From contig JBEKZY010000022.1 of the NCBI GenBank assembly GCA_049509395.1, forward strand, positions 1 to 27,525: a DNA stretch of 27,525 bases, read 5' to 3'. The notes beneath the pieces are model-generated. The model worked only from the letters and a program-made list of their open reading frames with translations. It made no database searches and had not been told where the DNA came from. Source of the DNA: JBEKIK01 sp049509395. Its GTDB lineage: Bacteria > Planctomycetota > Planctomycetia > Pirellulales > Thermoguttaceae. Of this stretch, positions 16,001 to 22,275 are shown piece after piece. Within the stretch, counting starts at the first letter, position 1. Each line of letters begins with the position of its first letter. A program made the translations under genes and the position numbers.

Positions 16001-18169
16001 ATCTCTGCCGTCGCTCCCCCGAATGGTTCAGGTACAAAATGCGCGGTGGACGTGACGGTAACGACGGCCGGCGGCACGTCGGCGACCTCATCAGCCGACC
16101 TATTCACCTATGCCGCGCCGCCGAGCGTCATGGGGATTAGCCCCACATGGGGGAATGCCGCAGGCGGCGATATTGTGACGATTACCGGCACAAATCTGGA
16201 CGGCGCGACCGTAGTGGACTTCGGCACCAGTGCGGGCAGGATCATCTACGACTCGGACAGCCAGATTCAAGTGGTTAGCCCGGCAGGCGCCATCGGTACA
16301 ATCGGCGTTACAGTGGTTGCGCCGGGCGGCACCTCGGTGGCATACGTGTGGGACGACTTCAATTACATAGGGGCGCCAGTAGCCGCGACCGACAACTATT
16401 CGGTCACCCAGGGCACAACGCTCTCGGCTTACGGCACCGGCGTACTGGCCAACGACACGGATCCACAGAGCGATCCATTAACAGCGGAACTGCTAGCCAA
16501 TCCCTCCCATGGGACGTTTTCGTTCTACAGTGACGGCTCGTTTGTCTATACTCCCAACAGCGGCTATGTCGGCGTAGACGCCTTTGTCTACCAGGCTAAC
16601 AACGGATACCTGACATCCGATCCAACGATAGTTTCCGTTACCGTCAACCCGGCCACACTGACCTGGGATGGTGTTTCCAGCGGCAACTGGACTGATTCGC
16701 AATGGACCCCCACCAGCTCGACGCTGTATTATCCTGACAGTGGAGTCAATGCAATCGTCAATACTCCCAGTGTTGTCCAAGTGAATTCTACTCAGGCCGC
16801 CAATGCCTTGACACTCAGCGGTAGCGGGCAGGTGGATGTGACCGCCGGATCCAATCTTACGATTACAACCAACACAAGTGTCAGTGGCGGCGCCACGCTT
16901 CAAGTGGATTCCAACAACGGGACATTCAACGCTGGAGGAAACGTGACGCTTGATACCGGCGGTAACATCACGGGTGGGAGCGTTACTGCGGCCACCTATC
17001 AACTCAACGACGGCACGGTAAGCGCCAGCCTATCTGGCTCCGACTTGACGAAGAGCGGCACTGGCACCGTGACACTGTCGGGGACTAACACCTACACCGG
17101 AGCGACCACCATTAACGGCGGCACTCTGGAATTGGCTTCCACGGGCCAGATATCGACCTCTTCGGTGATAAGTACATCGTCATCCGCCACGTTCCAAGTC
17201 GACGGCACGCATACTGTGGGCACTATCAGCGGCACAGGTACAACTGTCGTAAGCTCCTCCGGCAGTTTGACGGTGACGTCCATTACTCAAGGCACCTTGA
17301 CTATCGGCGCGGGTGCTGTACTAACCATAGCTCCACTGCCCGGTGGGCCGCAGGCCGCCGGTGATATAGAGGAAATCCAAGCAACATCATTTACTACTTC
17401 TGCCAATTCCCAAACAGTACCCAGCACGTCAGCCACACAAGAGGCGGCAATCGATTCGGTTTCAAAGGTTTCTTCGACCACCACCGAAGCTGTCACGGCG
17501 TCTTCGCTTGCCAATATCGCAGTTCTTGCAGCGCCGACTACTGCACTGGTAGAAACGACGACAGCAACGCCAAATGCAGTGCCAATTACTAAACCAATTG
17601 AAGCGGTGGATGTAACGCCAATTTCAACATCCGGCAATTCTTCGGCAGCATGTGTATCTGCAGATACTGTCACTAATGCAATCGTCGAAACCACAGCCGG
17701 GCCTTTGACAGATGTCGCCGCAGCGCAAACAGCCCTGGTTATAACAGACTTCATTCAGTCTCGACAAATCGATGTTGCCATAAAACACGACCTATCGCAA
17801 TCGCCTATTTATTCACGGACCGACCTCATTGCGTTGCCCAGGACCATAGAAAACAGTTGGTATAATTCCTTGTCTGGGTCTGTGATGTGGATAATAGAAG
17901 CAAAAACTATGGACTGCGCTCCGTTCCACGACGAATTGCCTGTGCATACGGCCTTAATCCAAAAACTGTCATATTCGCCGGCTACTATTAATCCGCTAGC
18001 CCATCGCGCAGCTTTGCAGACGATAATACAAAATCCAAACTGGAAAGATGCCGAAGCAGATTTTGACATAACCCCACTTACCCAGCTCGGAAAACATTTC
18101 GGACAATTATATAAAGCAGTGGATGCCATTCTGTCAGAAAAGGAGGATGTATTTCTGACAGTACAATAG
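10016..18169 (+). CDS. Giant exported protein: metzincin-like head and 16 IPT/TIG repeats
   Basis: The product has 2717 residues. The N-terminus is basic and holds LALEALEDRRLL (residues 32-43), a motif typical of large exported planctomycete proteins. Residues about 45-290 look like a zinc metalloprotease: HELCHAMG (His181, Glu182, His185), and a Met-turn-like DLMNAG (Met263). Position 191 is Gly rather than the third His/Asp of matrixins, so His241 is a candidate distal ligand, as in leishmanolysin-like enzymes. A beta-rich segment follows (about 290-697), then 16 IPT/TIG domains (about 698-2121; GGTxVTISGTNL...VxFG...DVTV...GTS...DxFTY), a Big_9/cadherin-like domain (VLANDTDP...DGSFVYTPNSGYVG), an autotransporter-type repeat (LTKSGTGTVTLSG, about 2343) and an unrecognised C-terminal region. 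GAGGAG precedes the ATG by about 9 bases. Surface adhesion is inferred. Confidence 0.9.
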   Translation: MALTWIRRLWHNNGTSKKKSRRRPEHQHRARLALEALEDRRLLCTIVWANENDPNNGFANLGANEATAKLDVSDAISTWENAIQNFNRPGGGNSYSVNISMSDPGGYGGNTSITAFDAGYPTAANITIATGGDGHGSGYFFDPTPSDNSEFEGTIVNDFSGMAQSGSPANGLVDFQTVVLHELCHAMGLCGSNSLYATSSYNHETPFPNPPAYFWVFQGPSVTHVMTSNNAGTSDAGVPIHSAWTDANFTWEGQNYVGVQDLMNAGIGPSERRLIPSYILLILHDVYNYDVTAPQGVETMYSMLDSQGNLLVRDAGGNDTITLSMAGPDVQVHVALGTPVPGISPNPVYVQDYAASSISNITVSLGSGNDNIHFDSDVPANVQSLTFVNSPTPGTAALTIYDVSAGAIYTIGVLPYTGYADPRAINCTSWNNPVGYLPNFTSVTLNTGPATNIVQIGTAWAATPITINGDGPSQVLIGYLNAPSSGVRGILGNVTIHNLPGDTTLIVDDTGDLYAQTATLGKVIGTPISYYIDGIEPGSIQYDSSAVSSVSLYTDAVSGNKINVLETGVQTDLYVDAPTSVTIGDSTAGAWNIVGNIYMQNVEDSSADKGDLAVTIDDSASSAYRTATATAFTPGSDSPFLSPYTICDQISGLSQGTINYEEADTGSVDILGGANDLGLNDNRRIRIGETPINYAAQPAIAYVTPVSGYAGESITICGVDIDMNSVVYFGNNATTVESVRIFSAMDYAQVMVPSGTSGATVDVRVSNLGDKSPITSADQFTYVTPPTVSSISPVDGPLAGGTVVTISGTLLNTVNEVDFGNTPAAKFRINTNGTITATAPPGSSGKVDVVVTAADGVPSPDTTADLYDYLAAPVVTSVSPQAGPLSNGSTVVITGTDLGALNNQGALEFNPTVYFGQVQATLTGWVAPSQGSNVWQLDVTPPAEAAATVDVTVKTPGDTSAISTSDKYTYTVAPVINTIYPQVSSMAGGLVVSIIGSGLDKVTEVDFGTTKGTNITISGSSQLWVTSPSGAAGTVDVRVKSPGGTSPIVTNDEYTYLAPPTITSVSPQFGPYEGGTVVTIQGTNLSSVAPVVRFGGFYGTPGTILSDTGTQIMVTSPAHAAGLVDIQVFTTGGGSTISTADEFNYIHMTPIINSISPSSGPTGGGTTVTISGNYFLGTTMVYFGDTHPASFITVNSDTQITATSPPESAGAPVDVRVVAWGLESATTPQDHFTYEAPPVVSSISPSSGTVAGGTTVIITGSNLSGATEVDFGSVAGTIVSGTNTAGQITVTSPPGTVGTSPDVTVVTTVGRSTTSSADKFSYYIPVPVVTGLSPIVGDTGVRPTVTISGSNLSNASWVKFGTIAATIDSDTNNQIVVTGPAIGTAGMVDVTVNTAGGTSAIVPADQFTYGDVPNISALVRPTGGPGNIGPADYSGWQIDIDGANLAGATEVDFGASKVTSFLVDTATEIVVAVPNEDPGTVSLTVKTSFGTSAAAPYTYVPGPVIIDAYTANNTMDGPLTGGTSITIRGIHMSDATAVNFGSTAVTNFTYTDYGGGYGAITVTSPPSAAGPVYISVTSPEGTSTNKPVLFDYLPVPTVSGISPASGPTVGGSTVAISGADLSFTTGVFFGGIAATSFSYSYSGGEILAVAPAGSGTVDVTVTTDGGTSATSSADQFTYVYVPPPVVLGLSPTSSGLSGGVSVTIAGTDLGYATAVDFGGATASFTVNPDGTISAVAPMEISDCTVNVTVTTLVGTSATSAADQFSYVGPPVVASLDTNIGSVYGSTRVTISGTDLASATAVRFGSNPATIVGETDDQGVDSLVVLSPEATGDTPGPVDITVNTPYGTTTDSSAFNYYLPPIVTAISTSVGPTAGGTALTISGTNLWSVTAVSFGSIAATSFTYNYSDGTISAVSPTGSVSTVDVTVVNPGGTSPVSSADQFTYLPAPSVSGISPAAGTLSGGSSVLISGTGLTIATEVDFGGFGPASFTVNPDGTISAVAPPNGSGTKCAVDVTVTTAGGTSATSSADLFTYAAPPSVMGISPTWGNAAGGDIVTITGTNLDGATVVDFGTSAGRIIYDSDSQIQVVSPAGAIGTIGVTVVAPGGTSVAYVWDDFNYIGAPVAATDNYSVTQGTTLSAYGTGVLANDTDPQSDPLTAELLANPSHGTFSFYSDGSFVYTPNSGYVGVDAFVYQANNGYLTSDPTIVSVTVNPATLTWDGVSSGNWTDSQWTPTSSTLYYPDSGVNAIVNTPSVVQVNSTQAANALTLSGSGQVDVTAGSNLTITTNTSVSGGATLQVDSNNGTFNAGGNVTLDTGGNITGGSVTAATYQLNDGTVSASLSGSDLTKSGTGTVTLSGTNTYTGATTINGGTLELASTGQISTSSVISTSSSATFQVDGTHTVGTISGTGTTVVSSSGSLTVTSITQGTLTIGAGAVLTIAPLPGGPQAAGDIEEIQATSFTTSANSQTVPSTSATQEAAIDSVSKVSSTTTEAVTASSLANIAVLAAPTTALVETTTATPNAVPITKPIEAVDVTPISTSGNSSAACVSADTVTNAIVETTAGPLTDVAAAQTALVITDFIQSRQIDVAIKHDLSQSPIYSRTDLIALPRTIENSWYNSLSGSVMWIIEAKTMDCAPFHDELPVHTALIQKLSYSPATINPLAHRAALQTIIQNPNWKDAEADFDITPLTQLGKHFGQLYKAVDAILSEKEDVFLTVQ
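12107..16380 (+). repeat. Sixteen tandem IPT/TIG-coding units
   Basis: Units average about 267 bases and start with a Pro-[VIT]-[VI] strand. Units 1-10 have diverged strongly. Units 11, 12, 14 and 15 are closer: 12 and 15 share nearly the same stretch encoding FTVNPDGTISAVAP (around 15190 and 15980), indicating more recent duplication within the array. Units 9 and 10 have atypical openings with longer insertions. Confidence 0.85.
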
Positions 18170-18514
18170 CTATCGGCATTGAATACAATGAGCTTATGGC
18201 TCTTGAGTTAAAAGAAATTAGCCTGGGGGATGTTTCTTTGGTGAATGGCTTTTTTTGCCATTTCGATGGTGCTCTCCAAGGTGCTTTGTTTTCGTCCAGG
18301 ATGCTTCTTTTAGTGTTGTAAAACCTTGCTTTATTGAATCATCTCATATAAGGTCGATTTCCGAAATATCCGCACAATCTGTAGCTAGAGATACCCCGAC
18401 GGATATAATTGTGTATAAGACCTTTTCACGAAGCCGCCGGCTGTCGGGAAGCTTCGGGACACCAGTTGCTTTCGGCGACTCGCTGGGGGCTAACAGAACT
18501 GGGAGGACATAATA
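18170..18514. other. Intergenic region after the giant gene
   Basis: No gene is seen in these 345 bases. A 6-bp inverted repeat, AATGGC/GCCATT at 18244-18262, encloses a run of seven T. It could be a weak hairpin, but it lacks the usual GC-rich stem followed by T-tract, so I do not call it a terminator. The promoter of the thioredoxin-like gene may lie in the second half. Confidence 0.4.
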
Positions 18515-19093
18515 ATGGTTCGGACCGCCAGCACGATGTTGCCCTTGGGGATCAACGCGCCGGAGTTTTTCTTGCCGGACACTACGGGCAAAACCGTGTC
18601 GCTTGCCGATTTCCGCGACGCCCCGGCACTATTGGTGATGTTCATTTGCAACCATTGTCCGTACGTCAAGCACGTGGCTGGAGGCTTGGCGAAGTTGGTG
18701 AAGGAATATCAGGCCCGGGGGCTGGCGGCAGTGGGTATCAACGCCAACGACGTGGCCAATTTTCCCGAAGACGCTCCCACCAAAATGGCCGAGGAAGTCA
18801 AGTCGCGGGGATACACCTTCCCATATCTTTACGATGAAACACAGGAGACTGCCAAGGCTTATCGCGCGGCCTGCACGCCAGATTTCTACGTCTTCGACCG
18901 GCAGTGGCGGCTGTTCTATCGGGGGCAGATTGACGACAGCCGGCCGGACAGCGGCGTGCCGGTGACTGGTGTCGACCTCCGCGCCGCGCTAGACGCAGTG
19001 CTAACAGGAAAACCCGCTCCCGAAAAGCAAAAGCCGAGCCTCGGCTGCAACATCAAGTGGAAGCCGGGCAACGAGCCTGATTATTTTAAATAG
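18515..19093 (+). CDS. Thioredoxin-fold (redoxin/AhpC-TSA-like) protein
   Basis: The 192-residue protein shows the thioredoxin/peroxiredoxin fold pattern: APEFFLPDTTGKTVSLADF at the start, then FICNHCPYVKHV with a CxxC pair (Cys45, Cys48), and a later CTPDFYVF segment with the cis-Pro at 122. Cys120 and Cys178 (SLGCNIKWKPGNEP) are further conserved-looking cysteines. Proteins of this type are annotated as thioredoxin-family or redoxin-domain proteins in many bacteria and probably reduce disulfides or peroxides; the partner is unknown. No signal peptide is seen, so it is likely cytoplasmic. GGGAGGA about 8 bases upstream supports the ATG. It stands alone between the giant gene and the convergent C45 gene. 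Confidence 0.88.
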   Translation: MVRTASTMLPLGINAPEFFLPDTTGKTVSLADFRDAPALLVMFICNHCPYVKHVAGGLAKLVKEYQARGLAAVGINANDVANFPEDAPTKMAEEVKSRGYTFPYLYDETQETAKAYRAACTPDFYVFDRQWRLFYRGQIDDSRPDSGVPVTGVDLRAALDAVLTGKPAPEKQKPSLGCNIKWKPGNEPDYFK

Positions 19094-19110
19094 CCCGAAC
19101 GTAAATTAAG

Positions 19111-19177
19111 TGTCGCCTTTCGCTCCGCGAAAGTAGCGTGCCGATTGTGCCGCCTTTCGACTGAGCGAAGACGGCGC
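19111..19177. repeat. Intergenic palindromic repeat pair
   Basis: CTTTCG-CTCCG-CGAAAG (19117-19133) is a perfect 6-bp hairpin. About 30 bases on, a second imperfect hairpin with the same CGCCTTTCG start lies at 19151-19176. The CTTTCGCTCCGCGAAAG core resembles dispersed intergenic palindromes I associate with planctomycete genomes. It sits between converging genes, so it could also help end transcription, though no T-tract follows. Confidence 0.5.
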
Positions 19178-19340
19178 CAACTATCCGCCACCTTCGCAAG
19201 CGTTATTCGGTATGTCCAGCAATTCGTATGACTTCTTGAGATTGGTAGGCGAGAATCGACGCGAGCATCAGTCCAGCCGATGGCACTTTGGGCACCGAAT
19301 GTAGGCGCTGCGAAGTTGCTCGTACTGGTGGTCATTGCTT

Positions 19341-21656
19341 CTATTTGGCAACTTTGTGCCGGAAGAGAGTGGCGAGGTCAATCTCTGCAAATGGGCCTTC
19401 CCATAGCGGTAGGAAACCCAGTGCAACGCGCAAATGCAGAGATTTTGGCTCAAAGATCATCGATTGGGTCGTATTGCCGTTTCCAACCAGACGCATCGCC
19501 TCCGCCACATCCGAGCAGGTGAGCAGCGCGTCCTGTTGCCGCAACCGCGCCAGTGCCTCGTACCGTGGGCAGTCCTTCGAGAGGCAAAGCGCAGGTGATC
19601 GATAGTGATTTGTACAAATGAGAAGATGGTCCTCGGGATCACGAGTCACGATCTTTTTCGTTGTGATCTCGAACACCGTGGCTCGCTCTGTATCGCAAGC
19701 CGCCAACAGAATGGACTTGGTGTACCCCTCGCTTTTCCGGAGGAGTTCCTCAGCTTCCTTCACGCTGCTGCATTCTTCGAGAATCCGGCGAAACGTACAA
19801 TAGAGCGGAGTGCCAAGGGGATTGAAAGCAGGCTCATTCTCTCTGGATGCGCCGACCGAGTGCGTGGCCAGTGCCAGTCCCACATCGTTGATTCCCGAGA
19901 GGACGCCCCCAAGGCCTGGGAAGCCCACCGATGCGAAGGCATGTTTTTCGACAGGGCGGTAGATCTTTACCAGCCCTAAACGATCAACTTCTCTGGGTTG
20001 TGGACCATCCAGGTTGCGTCCGAACACCATCTCCCCGGTTGCACTTCGTGCAGGTTCGACCAGGAGTGACGAGCATCCACCAAACGGTTTCATCTCGATC
20101 ATCGCATTTCCCACGATCAAAGCATCTCGTTCCTCCTCGCTCAACGCAGCCGCTTGAGCCGCAGCCTCCAGTTCCCGCCGATATTGTTCCGGGGCTCTCT
20201 GAAGTCCGACTTTGCTGAGAAGGACGATGGCCGGCCAGGCAGCGTCGAATCCAGCCGCCCTTACGTAGCCCTTGGGAACGTCGATGAGCGGACGCGTGGC
20301 ATCCGCGAGGAGTAACCCCTGTTGCCGACCCATCTCTTCCGGCGTGCCCTGCAGGAACAGCACGGGAATATTACCGACGTACTTCAATTCGCCGCCCGCC
20401 TGCACTCCCTCTTTAAACGCTCGCTCGTGGTACCGTGCCCCGGGATTCGGCCATGGGTTTCGGGAGGAGAGATCGTCCTTTTCCCACTCGTCGATTGCCT
20501 GGACGCCTGGAATCTGAGGTGGAGAATCGAGCTCGACAACCGACAGGTCGGTGCGGATCACGCGATACTTTTCCTTCCCCTCCGGGCGATACCAGAAGAT
20601 CGGTGTGTCCGTCGCGGCCACCTTCACGCCTTTGCCCGCGTAATGGGCGTTGGCCCCAGTCCGCAGTCCCGCGACGAACAGAGGCCCTCGGCTAAGTTTC
20701 TCCGCGAATTCCAACATCTCCTGCCGCTGCTTTTCGGTCAGCGTGACCCGATTGCCCAGTTTAGACTTCCGAATCTGCAGCAACTCATGGCCCGCTCTGG
20801 CGTCCACCGTGTCTGGAAACGTGTGCTGGCCGTTATCGCGATATTGGCGGAATAACTCGATCAGGTCGGTCTCCGCGGTCGGAATTGGCTCCTTCGGGAC
20901 AGTGCGCACGATGATGGTGTAGTCAGCCGGCGGATCGAGGCTGAACAGCAACTTGTCCAAATCCACGTTAAATACAAAGTTGGCATAGATCGTCCTCGTT
21001 TTGGGGAACATCCAGGATACCTCTTCGACCTGCATCGGCAGGAGGCTGTCCGGTTCCACCCAAATCGTCAGTATTCTGCGGTCGTCGACGAATCGGCACC
21101 CGATGGCTCGTCGCCCGTCGATTTCGCTTTCGCCAAGCATCTCTCGCTTCATCTCGGGCGAGTATTGTGGATCGGTCAAAAGTCTCTGAAGATGGCCGAA
21201 GAAATCCGCTATTTCATTCTCTTTCGCATTCTCGGTGATGTAGGCCTTTTTTTCTCCATGGTTGAGGGTGACCGACTTTCCCTGGCCAGAAATACTGATC
21301 TGGAGACCCGAAAATTCCATGCGAGTCCGATAGCGTCCCAACGCCATGCACCGAGACGGATACACGTATCCATTTTCGAGAACCGCCCATTGAATAAATG
21401 TGGCTGCCGTGGGCAGGGGAGGAAGCTCTTTGCTACTACTCAATGCTATGGGTGCCATCGTTTCAAGGTTCTCGTCGATGGATCGAGTTACGCCTTCTCG
21501 CTCTTCGCGAACAGCGGCCTTGGACTGTGGCTTGCCGTCCTGTGCAAGTGCGTTCAGCGCCGAGGCTATGGGAAAAATGAGGCAGAGGCAAACAAAGGTT
21601 GTTGATTGGACGAACCGCATCCCGTGTGTGTGATGCCCCTTCTTGATATCGAGCAT
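19341..21656 (-). CDS. Secreted LolA-like / C45 Ntn-hydrolase fusion protein
   Basis: The 771-residue product has a signal peptide preceded by a 12-residue extension (hydrophobic core FVCLCLIFPIASALNALAQ). Residues about 60-290 resemble the LolA/LppX-like fold found in planctomycete ECF-associated secreted proteins: GRRAIGCRF, WVEPDSLLPMQVE and SLDPPADY are its usual strands. The second half, about 430-770, resembles C45 peptidases/acyl-CoA:6-APA acyltransferases: GTPEEMGRQQG, then PFGGCSSLLVEP with Cys528 as likely autocatalytic nucleophile, FGRNLDGP, GFPGLGGVLSGINDVGLAL and LLICTNHY. Such Ntn hydrolases cleave themselves before Cys and then hydrolyse or transfer amides. GAGGAG about 7 bases upstream fixes the ATG at 21656; a TTG at 21704 is less likely. 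Typical C45 proteins lack the N-terminal domain. Substrate unknown. Confidence 0.82.
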   Translation of the reverse strand: MLDIKKGHHTHGMRFVQSTTFVCLCLIFPIASALNALAQDGKPQSKAAVREEREGVTRSIDENLETMAPIALSSSKELPPLPTAATFIQWAVLENGYVYPSRCMALGRYRTRMEFSGLQISISGQGKSVTLNHGEKKAYITENAKENEIADFFGHLQRLLTDPQYSPEMKREMLGESEIDGRRAIGCRFVDDRRILTIWVEPDSLLPMQVEEVSWMFPKTRTIYANFVFNVDLDKLLFSLDPPADYTIIVRTVPKEPIPTAETDLIELFRQYRDNGQHTFPDTVDARAGHELLQIRKSKLGNRVTLTEKQRQEMLEFAEKLSRGPLFVAGLRTGANAHYAGKGVKVAATDTPIFWYRPEGKEKYRVIRTDLSVVELDSPPQIPGVQAIDEWEKDDLSSRNPWPNPGARYHERAFKEGVQAGGELKYVGNIPVLFLQGTPEEMGRQQGLLLADATRPLIDVPKGYVRAAGFDAAWPAIVLLSKVGLQRAPEQYRRELEAAAQAAALSEEERDALIVGNAMIEMKPFGGCSSLLVEPARSATGEMVFGRNLDGPQPREVDRLGLVKIYRPVEKHAFASVGFPGLGGVLSGINDVGLALATHSVGASRENEPAFNPLGTPLYCTFRRILEECSSVKEAEELLRKSEGYTKSILLAACDTERATVFEITTKKIVTRDPEDHLLICTNHYRSPALCLSKDCPRYEALARLRQQDALLTCSDVAEAMRLVGNGNTTQSMIFEPKSLHLRVALGFLPLWEGPFAEIDLATLFRHKVAK

Positions 21657-22275
21657 CTCGATTCTCCTCGGGCAAAAAGCGATGTGAGATGAAAAAAGCG
21701 TCAAAACTGAAATCCGGCTTGATTATAGCATCCCTCCGTGGCGGGGAAAAGAGCGTTGATGAAGCGTGTCCAGGTCTGTCGTTGTTGGGAAAGGATAGAC
21801 ATGGCCATCACCGTGTCAATCTCTGCGTGGGTCTGCATTCGAGAGAATCTACTGCACAGTCGCTGCTGCTTACAGAAACTGCCCCCCTTCGCAGCTTGCC
21901 ACGGCTGCTCGAAACAAAAAGTCTTGCTCTATCAAAAAACGTTGATTTTTCGAGACAGTAAATCTCCCTGTATTCTACCAATTTAGCTGATGCTTGTCCG
22001 ATGGTGAAAAAATAGTCGTTTTAAGAGAGTCAAATAACGCATGGCTTTGTGGGAGACAGGCAGGAATTTCGGAGTTGGCAATCGTTATGGCATAATTTTC
22101 TCGTATACTAGCTACTTGCCTTTTCATGATAGTTGCATTTATTTGTGTGGGTATCGTGGCAAGGATTACTTGTCCTTCTCGGCAAGCCGAGACCTGCTTT
22201 TCTGTCAGTGAGTTGCTTTAATTGAGTTTTATTTTTTTTATAATTCACTCCAAATCCTACGCGCTTCGCTTCATG
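21657..22275. other. Long intergenic region, AT-rich, no gene found
   Basis: These about 620 bases lie upstream of the C45 gene and downstream of the GH51 gene, both on the - strand. I see no supported ORF on either strand. A short GC-rich palindrome, TCTCGGC-AA-GCCGAGA, lies at 22177-22192. The C45 promoter probably lies in 21660-21800. The last 250 bases are AT-rich with poly-T around 22225-22245. Confidence 0.45.

Noticed and set aside
22177..22192. GC-rich palindrome as a possible terminator
   Set aside because: The loop is only two bases (or four with a shorter stem), no good T-tract follows on the - strand, and no + strand gene precedes it.
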